Shown piece after piece: positions 33,652 through 41,308 of a stretch of DNA of 64,000 bases. The notes below the pieces were generated by a model that did not search any database, had not been told where the DNA came from, and was given only the letters and a program-made list of their open reading frames with translations. This stretch comes from Actinomadura barringtoniae. Lineage in GTDB: Bacteria; Actinomycetota; Actinomycetes; Streptosporangiales; Streptosporangiaceae. Each line of letters opens with the position of its first letter. Within the stretch, counting starts at the first letter, position 1. The position numbers and the translations under genes are program-made. The stretch covers positions 372,001-436,000 of the forward strand of contig NZ_JAGEOJ010000006.1 of NCBI RefSeq assembly GCF_017573505.1, read 5' to 3'.

Positions 33652-35349
33652 TTACGCGGGCGGGTTGGCGTTCTTGAGCAGCTCCTGGAACTGCGCGGAG
33701 AACCAGTGACCCGACAGCGGCGCGTTGGGCAGAGCGCCGCTCATGTGGTTGTTGTTACGCGGGTTGCCGGTGTACGTGGGGTCGCACATCCGGTCGAAGC
33801 CCTTGCCCTCGTCGTTCGGGATCTCGGTGCTGGAGCCGTCGGACTCGCCCGGAGGCTTGATCCAGACGTAGGCGTCGATGCCCGCCTGGGGCGCGGCCTT
33901 CGGGCGCTCGCCGAGCCCGGCACCGGCCTGGTTGCACCAGTTGCCGAGGTGGATGCGGCGGTCGGTGCGGCCGCCGTCGACGTAGGTGTCCACGTCGGTC
34001 TTCGCGCCGGGACCGGTCGGGCGGCCGGCGCCGCCCCAGCCGTTGCGGCTGGTGTCGATCAGCATGCCGATGCCGGAGTCGAAGCCGGCCTGAATGAGGC
34101 GCTGCCGCATGCCGAGCGCGTACGAGGTCTCGTCGACGTAGCGGTTCCAGTCGACCCACTTGGACTGGCGCACCGAGGTGCCGTTCACCGTGTCGTCGAT
34201 CGTGAAGTACGGCTCCTTGGTCGCGCCGTAGTTGGCGGTGTTGGTGATGAAGCCGTGCACGTTCGCCATCGAGCCGGAGTCCTTGGCCACCTGGGCGAGC
34301 AGGTCGGCGGACGCGCCGAGGTTGTCGTCCCAGCCGAGCCAGCCGTGGTGCCCGACGTCGAGGTAGTTGTAGACGTTCGGGATCGCACCGAGCTTGTTCA
34401 GCGCGTAGGCGATGCCCTTCTGGTAGTTGCCGTTGGCCTTCATCGTGTTGCAGTTGGGCGTCGCGGTCGGCCGCGGGTCCACGTTGGTCACCAGGTTGGG
34501 CAGCGAGTCGATCTCGTCGACCGTCACGATCCGCAGCGAGGCGTACTTGGAGTCCGCGAGGATCGCGGCGATCGGGTCGATGAAGCTGGTCTTGTACTTG
34601 TCGAGGTCGGTCGCGCCGAGCTCACCGTTGGAGGCCAGCGCGGCACAGTCACGGCCGGGCAGGTCGTAGACGACGAGCTGGATCACCCCGGCGCCCTGGG
34701 CGAGCGCCTTGTCCAGGTGGGCGCGCAGGCCCATCGCGCCGCCCGTGCCCGCGATGGCCGCGATGCGGTCGAGCCACACGCCGGTCGGCTGGTTGGAGAC
34801 GGCGCCGCCGCCCGGCTCGGCCGCCGCCTTGGCCGACCACTCCGGGTTCACGTACGCCTTGACCCCCGCGTACGGGTTGTCCACGCGGTTACCGGGAGGC
34901 GGGCTGGTGGGCGGGGTCGGGTCGGTCGGGCCCGTGGACCCGGTGCACAGCGTGCCGTTCAGCTTGAACTCGGTCGGCGCGGTGTTGGTCCCGGAGTAGG
35001 AGGCGTTGAAGCCCGGGGTCGCGGTCGCGCCGGTGGCGAGGGTGCCGCCCCACGAGGGGTTCTTCACGGTCACGTGCTTGCCGGACTGGCTGAACTCGCC
35101 GCTCCAGCCCTGGGTGACCTGCTGGTTGCCCGCGAAGTCCCATTCCAGGGTCCAGCCGTTCAGCGTGTCACCGAGGTTGGTGACCGACAGGTTGGCGGTG
35201 AAGCCGGTGTTCCATTGGTTGACGGAGTAGGTGACCTTGCAGCCGGCGGCGGCGCTGGCCTGGCTGCCTACCAAGGCGACCAGGCCGCCGGCGAGCAGGG
35301 CCGCGGCGGCACCGGCGGCCGCGCCACGGCGTGCGGAATTGAATCTCAT
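33652..35349 (-). CDS. Secreted GH6 exo-cellulase (1,4-beta-cellobiohydrolase) with N-terminal CBM2
   Basis: 565 residues: Sec signal peptide (MRFNSARRGAAAGAAAAL...ASA, ~34), CBM2 (~36-135, starting GCKVTYSVNQWNTGF), a Pro/Thr linker (~137-155), then GH6. Motifs include YDLPGRDCAALASNGE (catalytic Asp region), RIVTVDEIDSLPNLVTN and YVWIKPPGESDG. Length and the loop-rich insertion pattern fit exo-acting GH6 enzymes (Cel6B type), which cut cellobiose from non-reducing ends. It complements the GH48 reducing-end enzyme at 38333. The ATG at 35349 has GAAAGG about 11 nt upstream. It lies downstream of the GH5 gene on the same strand, but a terminator-like hairpin separates them. Confidence 0.94.
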   Translation of the reverse strand: MRFNSARRGAAAGAAAALLAGGLVALVGSQASAAAGCKVTYSVNQWNTGFTANLSVTNLGDTLNGWTLEWDFAGNQQVTQGWSGEFSQSGKHVTVKNPSWGGTLATGATATPGFNASYSGTNTAPTEFKLNGTLCTGSTGPTDPTPPTSPPPGNRVDNPYAGVKAYVNPEWSAKAAAEPGGGAVSNQPTGVWLDRIAAIAGTGGAMGLRAHLDKALAQGAGVIQLVVYDLPGRDCAALASNGELGATDLDKYKTSFIDPIAAILADSKYASLRIVTVDEIDSLPNLVTNVDPRPTATPNCNTMKANGNYQKGIAYALNKLGAIPNVYNYLDVGHHGWLGWDDNLGASADLLAQVAKDSGSMANVHGFITNTANYGATKEPYFTIDDTVNGTSVRQSKWVDWNRYVDETSYALGMRQRLIQAGFDSGIGMLIDTSRNGWGGAGRPTGPGAKTDVDTYVDGGRTDRRIHLGNWCNQAGAGLGERPKAAPQAGIDAYVWIKPPGESDGSSTEIPNDEGKGFDRMCDPTYTGNPRNNNHMSGALPNAPLSGHWFSAQFQELLKNANPPA

Positions 35350-35452
35350 CAGGGGGCAACCTTTCGGGGTGGGTGGGGCGACTACAGAGCACAGGTCAGA
35401 AAGCCGGGGCTGACGTAGTGGGAGCCGCAAGGTCCCGGAACACGCTGGCCGG

Positions 35453-35483
35453 TGGCCCGCCCGGCGCCCTGCCGGGCGGGCCA
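35453..35483 (-). terminator. Terminator hairpin after the GH5 cellulase gene
   Basis: A perfect 13-bp stem (TGGCCCGCCCGGC at 35453-35465 with 35471-35483) and 5-nt loop lie between the GH5 stop and the GH6 start. Read-through to GH6 would be limited, so GH6 probably has its own promoter; only a half CebR box (TGGGAGC, 35419-35425) is visible there. Confidence 0.75.
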
Positions 35484-35544
35484 CGGGTGCTGCCCCCGCG
35501 CACCCGGTGACCGCCGATCGGAGCCGGCCACCGAGGGGGGCCGA

Positions 35545-37032
35545 TCAACTGCCGAGGAGGTGGGCACGGAGCCCGGCACCGTACGCGGTGGGCGTGCCGT
35601 CGTACGAGCTGATCAGCGAGGGCCCGCTGGAGCAGTCCCAGGTGTTCCAGGTCCAGCCCAGGTACGAGGCGCCGTGCGCGTCGAGCCAGGCCATCAGCGT
35701 GTCGGTGTAGGAGTGGCCGCAGGAGTTCTCGCCGATCTCGCCCGCGACCAGCGGAACCTGCGCGGCGACCGGGGCGAGTTGCTGGTCCCAGCAGCCGGAG
35801 TCCTTGCAGTAGTTGAAGTTGTAGGAGTGCCAGGCCGCGGCCAGATTCCCGGTCGGGTCGGACGGCTTGTTCGCGAGCCACTGGCTGAGGTCGTTGCTGT
35901 AGCTGTTGCCGCCCGCGATGACCACGTTGGCGGCGCCGGTGCCGCGGACGGCGTCGAGCATGTCCTGCATCCCGGCCGCCTCGTAGGTGAGGCCGGTGCA
36001 GTCCGCGCCGCCGTCCCGCCAGCACTTCCAGGACTGGTTGTAGTCCATGACCTGCAGGTTGTTGGGGTAGGGCTCGTTGAACAGATCGAACACCACGCCC
36101 GTGTCGCCCTTGAACGCGGTGGCGACCTGCTTCCAGAACTCGGGCGTGTACTGGGCGTCGGGCATCGGCTTCTGGCACTCGGCGTCGGCGGTCTGGCAGT
36201 GGCTGTCGTTGCCGGTCCACAGGCCGTGCGTCCAGTGCAGGTCCAGGATCGGCGTGAGACCGTTGTCCAGCAGCAGGCCGACGTACGCCCTGACGGCGTT
36301 CTGGTAGGCCGTTCCCCGGTAGGCGGCGGGAACGTTGGACAGGCCGAGCCAGCAGTCGGAATTCAGCGGGACCCGAACGGCATTGACCTTCCAGCTCTTG
36401 ATGGCCGTGATGGAGGCGGCGTCCATCGGGCCGTCCCAGAAACCGTTCCCCTGGACGCAGGCGAATTCGCCGCCTGACCGATTCACGCCGCGCAAGGTCA
36501 CGGTCTTGCCGCCCGCGTCGACGAGCTTGTTGCCCGACACCTTGAGCGCCGGTGCGGGCCCGGTCGGCGGGTCGGTCGGACCGCCGCCGCCGTTGCAGGC
36601 GACGCCGTTGACGCTGAACGCGGTGGGGTCGTCGTTCTTGCCGCTGTAGGTGAAGTTGGCGCCGATCTGGACGGCGGCGCCGGTCGCCAGCGAGCCGTTC
36701 CAGCTCTCGTTGGTGACCGTCACGGCCGTGCCGGACTGCGCCCACTTCCCGTTCCAGCCGCTGCTCAGCCGCTGGTTTCCGGTGTAGGAGTAGGCGAGCT
36801 TCCAGCCGTTCAGCGGGTCGCCCTGGTTGGTGATGGTGACCGAGGCGGTGAAGCCCGTGCCCCAGTCGTTCTTGGTGTAGGCGACCTTGCAGCCGACCGC
36901 GGCGCGGGCGACGCCGGTGCCGAGGTTTCCGGCCCCGGTCCCGGTGGCGACCGACCCCACCAGGCAGAGCGCGCCGGTGAGGGTGCCGGTCACGGCGACG
37001 GCCGCTGCGGTACGGGGGGACAGCGATCTCAT
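35545..37032 (-). CDS. Secreted GH5 endoglucanase with N-terminal CBM2
   Basis: 495 residues: signal peptide (cleavage near ARA, ~44), CBM2 (~46-147, starting GCKVAYTKNDWGTGF), a short Pro/Gly linker, then GH5. The acid/base Glu is in FDLFNEPYPNN and the nucleophile Glu in PLVAGEIGENSCG. The HGLW, HSYNFNYC and WTWNTWDC segments are typical cellulase GH5. Its CBM2 is strikingly similar to that of the GH48 enzyme at 38333 (shared VAYTKNDWG and VTVTNESWNG). The ATG follows AGGAGGT. A perfect CebR box lies 22 nt upstream, so cellobiose control is expected. Confidence 0.94.
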   Translation of the reverse strand: MRSLSPRTAAAVAVTGTLTGALCLVGSVATGTGAGNLGTGVARAAVGCKVAYTKNDWGTGFTASVTITNQGDPLNGWKLAYSYTGNQRLSSGWNGKWAQSGTAVTVTNESWNGSLATGAAVQIGANFTYSGKNDDPTAFSVNGVACNGGGGPTDPPTGPAPALKVSGNKLVDAGGKTVTLRGVNRSGGEFACVQGNGFWDGPMDAASITAIKSWKVNAVRVPLNSDCWLGLSNVPAAYRGTAYQNAVRAYVGLLLDNGLTPILDLHWTHGLWTGNDSHCQTADAECQKPMPDAQYTPEFWKQVATAFKGDTGVVFDLFNEPYPNNLQVMDYNQSWKCWRDGGADCTGLTYEAAGMQDMLDAVRGTGAANVVIAGGNSYSNDLSQWLANKPSDPTGNLAAAWHSYNFNYCKDSGCWDQQLAPVAAQVPLVAGEIGENSCGHSYTDTLMAWLDAHGASYLGWTWNTWDCSSGPSLISSYDGTPTAYGAGLRAHLLGS

Positions 37033-37053
37033 TGGACCTCCTGCGACTCACCT

Positions 37054-37093
37054 TGGGAGCGCTCCCATTACTCGAGGCGAGGTTGACGGTAAA
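37054..37093 (-). promoter_or_regulatory. GH5 promoter with overlapping CebR box
   Basis: On the minus strand TTTACC (37093-37088) and TAATGG (37070-37065) are 17 nt apart. The perfect CebR box TGGGAGCGCTCCCA (37054-37067) begins inside the -10 element, so repressor and RNA polymerase would compete directly. Confidence 0.85.
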
Positions 37094-37154
37094 ACGCGAA
37101 AGCCGGGCGAAGAAAGGGTTCTTCCACGGTGTTTTCACGGCTTTCATCCGCCTC

Positions 37155-37198
37155 TTGACACTCAACTCCCCCCGAACAGATCCTTGGGAGCGCTCCCA
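37155..37198 (+). promoter_or_regulatory. Promoter of the LacI-GH48 unit with CebR box
   Basis: TTGACA (37155-37160) is followed by a weak -10 (GATCCT, 18-nt spacing) and the perfect CebR box TGGGAGCGCTCCCA (37185-37198) at about the transcription start. This is the same layout as at cebE, on the opposite side of the GH5 divergent promoter. Confidence 0.82.
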
Positions 37199-37258
37199 CT
37201 ACGCCCCGCCCCGCCCGGCCGGACACCCCACGGCCGGGTCTCCCGAAGGAGTGGAAGC

Positions 37259-38299
37259 GTGACGATCCTCACCGCCGCCGCAGGCACCCCGAACCCCGCC
37301 AACCGCGCACCGACCCTCGCCCACGTCGCCAAGCTCGCCGGGGTCTCCCCCGCGACCGCATCCCGCGTGCTGAGCGGCTCCGCCCGGGTCAGCCGCGCCG
37401 CGCGGCTCCAGGTCGAGGAGGCGGTCGAACGCCTCGGCTACGTGCGGCGCGGGTCGGCCACGCGCACGAGCGCCTCCACGGGCGCGATCGCGGCGGTGCT
37501 CTGCGCGGACAGCACGCGGGTCTTCGCCGACCCGTTCTACGCGGCCCTGCTGTGGGGCATGCGGCGCGAGCTCGACGGCGGCGCCCAGCTGGTGATCCTC
37601 ATGGTCGGCAAGCACCGCGAGTGGCGGGTGGCCGCCGACTACCTGCGCGGAGAGCACCTGGCCGGCGTGCTGCTGGTCGGCGCGCGCCAGGACGACCCGA
37701 CCGCGCTGGTGCACGCCGCCGCCGGCGTTCCCGTGTTGCTGGCGGGCCGCCCGCTGACCGACGTGCCGCTGCCGTACGTCGACGTCGACAACCGCGGCGG
37801 CGCGCAGGCCGCCGTCCGCCACCTGTTCGCCGCCGGGCGCCGCACCATCGCCACCATCGCGGGCCCCGCCGACCTCGGCGCGGGCGTCGACCGGCTGGCG
37901 GGCTACCGCCTGGCCGCCGCCGAGGCGGGCCTGAACGTCACGGGCCTGATCGCGCACGGCGACTTCGGCCGCCCGTCGGGCGAGCACGCGATGGCCCGGC
38001 TGCTCGCGCGGCGGCCGGACCTGGACGCGGTGCTCGCCGCCTCCGACCCGATGGCGCTCGGCGCCCTGGAGGCCCTGCGCAGGGCGGGCCGCCGGGTGCC
38101 CGACGACGTCGCGGTGATCGGCTTCGACGACGCCCCGATCGCCCAGCGGGTGCGCCCCCGGCTCACCACCGTGCGGCAGCCCGTCGAGGACTTCGGCGCC
38201 CGGCTGATCCGCGAGCTGCGCGCCCTCATCGCGGGCCGCCCGATCACAGACCGCGGCGTGGTCCTCAAGACCAAGTTGATCGTCCGCGACTCCGCCTGA
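37259..38299 (+). CDS. Second CebR-like LacI-family regulator
   Basis: 346 residues from a GTG preceded by GAAGGA. The HTH is PTLAHVAKLAGVSPATASRVLSGSARV; the effector domain is clearly paralogous to CebR at 19763 (YVDVDNRGGAQAAVRHL, TIATIAGPADLGAGVDRLAGY, VAVIGFDDAPIAQRVRPRLTTVRQP). It is preceded by its own CebR box and followed 33 nt later by the GH48 gene, so it probably autoregulates and controls GH48 and GH5. The recognition helix differs from CebR at several residues even though the operators are identical. Whether both proteins share sites cannot be told from sequence. Confidence 0.9.
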   Translation: MTILTAAAGTPNPANRAPTLAHVAKLAGVSPATASRVLSGSARVSRAARLQVEEAVERLGYVRRGSATRTSASTGAIAAVLCADSTRVFADPFYAALLWGMRRELDGGAQLVILMVGKHREWRVAADYLRGEHLAGVLLVGARQDDPTALVHAAAGVPVLLAGRPLTDVPLPYVDVDNRGGAQAAVRHLFAAGRRTIATIAGPADLGAGVDRLAGYRLAAAEAGLNVTGLIAHGDFGRPSGEHAMARLLARRPDLDAVLAASDPMALGALEALRRAGRRVPDDVAVIGFDDAPIAQRVRPRLTTVRQPVEDFGARLIRELRALIAGRPITDRGVVLKTKLIVRDSA

Positions 38300-38332
38300 C
38301 CCCTGGTAAGTCCATCAGAAGGGAAGGACCCC

Positions 38333-41257
38333 GTGCGAAGACGCCATCGATGGCGCGCGCTCACCGCGGTGAGCACGACGCTGACCCTGCTCTGCGGCGG
38401 CCTGGCCGCCGTCGCGGCCCCCGCCCAGGCCGCGATCGGGTGCAAGGTCGCCTACACCAAGAACGACTGGGGCTCCGGCTTCACCACGAGCATCGACCTG
38501 ACGATCCTGTCCGAGCCGGTGACCGGCTGGACGCTGAAGTACTCCTACGCCGGGAACCAGAAGCTGGTGAACGGCTGGAGCGGCAAGTGGTCGCAGTCCG
38601 GCCAGGACGTCACCGTCACCAACGAGTCCTGGAACGGGAACGTGGCGGCGGGAGCCACGGTCAACATCGGCGGCCAGTTCACCTACAGCGGCACCAACAC
38701 CGACCCGACCGCGTTCACCGTCAACGGCGTCCGCTGCAACCAGAGCACCTCCCCGCCGACCGTCGCTCTGACCAGCCCGGCGGCGGGCTCCACCTCTTCG
38801 GTGGGCGGGACCGTGCCGCTGGCCGCGACGGCCGCCGCAGGCTCGGGCGCGACCGTCAGCAAGGTCGAGTTCTATGACCAGGACGGGCTGCTGGCCGCCG
38901 GTGACACCACCGCGCCCTACAGCCTGAACTGGTCGCCGACCAAGGCCGGCTCGTACTCCCTGTACGCCAAGGTGACCGACAGCATGGGCTCGACCGCCGA
39001 GTCCGCGCCCGTCGGCATCACGGTCGTGGCGGGCGCGAGCGTCGTCGCGGGCCCGACGGCCCTCACCGTCGCGCAGGGTGCCAAGGCCACGTACGGGATC
39101 AAGCTGTCGGAGGCCCCGGCCGCGAACGTGACCGTGACGACCACGCGCACGTCCGGCAACACCGGCCTCTCGATCACCGGCGGCGGCTCGCTCACCTTCA
39201 CCCCGTCGAACTGGTCGACCGCGCAGAACGTCGAGGTCACCGCCGACAAGGCCGGGACCGGCAGCGCCACCTTCACCTCCGCGGCGACCGGCTACACCTC
39301 GGCCGCCGTGACCGTGAACGAGGTCGCGACCGGGTCGAGCGTCTACGAGCAGCGCTTCCTCGACCAGTACAACAAGATCAAGGACCCGGCGAACGGGTAC
39401 TTCAGCCCCGAGGGCATCCCCTACCACTCGGTCGAGACCTTCATGGTCGAGGCGCCCGACCACGGCCACGAGACGACCTCGGAGGCCTACAGCTACCTGG
39501 TGTGGCTGGAGGCCATGTACGGCAAGGTCACCAAGGACTGGGCACCGTTCAACGCCTCGTGGGCGCTGCTCGAGAAGTACATGATCCCGACCCACGCCGA
39601 CCAGCCCACCAACTCGTTCTACAACGCCTCCAAGCCCGCCACCTACGCGGCCGAGCACCCGCTGCCGAGCGACTACCCCTCACAGATCGACCCGAGCGTT
39701 CCGGCGGGCCAGGACCCGATCGCGGGCGAGCTGAAGTCCGCGTACGGGACCGACGACATCTACGGCATGCACTGGCTGGAGGACGTCGACAACGTCTACG
39801 GCTACGGCAACACCCCCGGCGGCGGCTGCGAGAACGGCCCGACCGCCAAGGGCCCCTCGTACATCAACTCCTACCAGCGCGGCTCCCAGGAGTCGGTCTT
39901 CGAGACCATCCCCCAGCCGACCTGTGACAAGTTCGCCTACGGCGGCACCAACGGCTATCTGGACCTGTTCATCAAGGACTCCAGCTACGCCAAGCAGTGG
40001 AAGTACACCGACGCACCCGACGCCGACGCGCGGGCCGTCCAGGCCGCCTATTGGGCGAGCGTCTGGGCGGGCGAGCAGAGCAAGTCGAGCGACGTCTCCG
40101 CCACGGTCGCCAAAGCCGGGAAGATGGGCGACTACCTGCGCTACTCGTTCTTCGACAAGTACTTCAAGAAGATCGGCAACTGCTACCCGGCCTCGTCCTG
40201 CCCGGCCGGCTCGGGCAAGGACAGCGAGCACTACCTGCTGTCCTGGTACTACGCCTGGGGCGGCGCCACCGACAGCAGCGCGGGCTGGTCCTGGCGCATC
40301 GGCGACGGCGCCGCGCACGCCGGCTACCAGAACCCGCTCGCCGCGTACGCGATGGTCAACGACACCGCGCTGTCGCCCAAGGGCGCGACCGCCAAGACCG
40401 ACTGGCAGACCAGCCTCACCCGGCAACTGCAGTTCTACAAGTGGCTGCAGTCCGCCGAGGGCGGCATCGCAGGCGGCGCGACCAACAGCTGGGAGGGCAG
40501 CTACAGCACGCCGCCCTCGGGCCTGACCAAGTTCTTCGGGATGGCCTACGACTGGCAGCCGGTCTACCACGACCCGCCGAGCAACCAGTGGTTCGGGTTC
40601 CAGGCGTGGTCGATGGAACGCGTGGCCGAGTACTACCAGGTCACCGGCAACGCCGACGCCAAGGCCATCCTCGACAAGTGGGTCGCCTGGGCGCTCGCGC
40701 AGACCACCGCCGATCCCTCGACCGGCACCATCAAGATCCCGTCCACGCTGACCTGGACCGGCCAGCCCGACGCCGACTGGTCCGCCGCGAGCGGCATGCC
40801 CGCGGCCAACACCGGCCTGCACGTCACCGTCGCCGACTACACCGACGACGTGGGCGTCACCGCGGCGCTCGCCAAGACCCTCACCTACTACGCCGCCAAG
40901 TCCGGCGACACCAAGGCCAAGTCGGCCGCCAAGAACCTCCTCGACGCGCTCTGGAAGCACCAGGACACCAAGGGCGTCGCGATCCCGGAGACCAGGGCCG
41001 ACTACAAGCGCGTCAAGGACGCCGTCTACGTCCCGTCCGGCTGGACCGGCAAGATGCCGAACGGCGACCCGATCAACTCCTCCTCCACCTTCATGTCCAT
41101 CCGGTCCTTCCTGCAGAAGGACCCCGACTATGACCGCGTGATGGCCTACGCCAACGGCACCAGCAGCACGGCGCCGGTGTTCACTTACCACCGCTTCTGG
41201 GCTCAGGCCGACGTCGCCCTGGCCATGGCCGACTACGGCCGCCTCTTCAACGAGTAA
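38333..41257 (+). CDS. Secreted GH48 reducing-end cellobiohydrolase with CBM2 and two beta-sandwich linkers
   Basis: 974 residues from a GTG after GGGAAGGA. Order: signal peptide (~1-33), CBM2 (~35-138, GCKVAYTKNDWGSGF), an Ig-like domain (~143-230, PTVALTSPAAGST), a second beta-sandwich (~232-330, GPTALTVAQGAKATYGIKLSEAP, similar to bacterial Calx-beta/FN3-like repeats) and the GH48 barrel (~335-970). The GH48 core shows YHSVETFMVEAPDHGHETTS, which contains the catalytic Glu, and QPVYHDPPSNQWFGFQ. GH48 is the key processive exocellulase of actinomycete cellulose systems. The double Ig-like linker replaces the more usual single FN3. Confidence 0.95.
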   Translation: MRRRHRWRALTAVSTTLTLLCGGLAAVAAPAQAAIGCKVAYTKNDWGSGFTTSIDLTILSEPVTGWTLKYSYAGNQKLVNGWSGKWSQSGQDVTVTNESWNGNVAAGATVNIGGQFTYSGTNTDPTAFTVNGVRCNQSTSPPTVALTSPAAGSTSSVGGTVPLAATAAAGSGATVSKVEFYDQDGLLAAGDTTAPYSLNWSPTKAGSYSLYAKVTDSMGSTAESAPVGITVVAGASVVAGPTALTVAQGAKATYGIKLSEAPAANVTVTTTRTSGNTGLSITGGGSLTFTPSNWSTAQNVEVTADKAGTGSATFTSAATGYTSAAVTVNEVATGSSVYEQRFLDQYNKIKDPANGYFSPEGIPYHSVETFMVEAPDHGHETTSEAYSYLVWLEAMYGKVTKDWAPFNASWALLEKYMIPTHADQPTNSFYNASKPATYAAEHPLPSDYPSQIDPSVPAGQDPIAGELKSAYGTDDIYGMHWLEDVDNVYGYGNTPGGGCENGPTAKGPSYINSYQRGSQESVFETIPQPTCDKFAYGGTNGYLDLFIKDSSYAKQWKYTDAPDADARAVQAAYWASVWAGEQSKSSDVSATVAKAGKMGDYLRYSFFDKYFKKIGNCYPASSCPAGSGKDSEHYLLSWYYAWGGATDSSAGWSWRIGDGAAHAGYQNPLAAYAMVNDTALSPKGATAKTDWQTSLTRQLQFYKWLQSAEGGIAGGATNSWEGSYSTPPSGLTKFFGMAYDWQPVYHDPPSNQWFGFQAWSMERVAEYYQVTGNADAKAILDKWVAWALAQTTADPSTGTIKIPSTLTWTGQPDADWSAASGMPAANTGLHVTVADYTDDVGVTAALAKTLTYYAAKSGDTKAKSAAKNLLDALWKHQDTKGVAIPETRADYKRVKDAVYVPSGWTGKMPNGDPINSSSTFMSIRSFLQKDPDYDRVMAYANGTSSTAPVFTYHRFWAQADVALAMADYGRLFNE

Positions 41258-41272
41258 CCCGCACAGCCGCAT

Positions 41273-41300
41273 GGCCGGGCGGAGGAGACTCCGCCCGGCC
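41273..41300. terminator. Bidirectional terminator between GH48 and GH35 genes
   Basis: A perfect 12-bp stem GGCCGGGCGGAG/CTCCGCCCGGCC (41273-41284, 41289-41300) with a GAGA tetraloop and a short TTT tail lies between the convergent genes. Confidence 0.9.
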
Positions 41301-41308
41301 TTTCGGCT

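Noticed and set aside
35419..35436. Possible CebR box before the GH6 gene (TGGGAGC...)
   Set aside because: Only the left half matches; the right half (CGCAAGGTCCC) does not form the palindrome.
36887..37258. N-terminal extension of the LacI gene back to 36887
   Set aside because: It would run antisense through the GH5 signal-peptide region and across both CebR boxes; the GTG at 37259 has a ribosome binding site and gives a normal LacI length.
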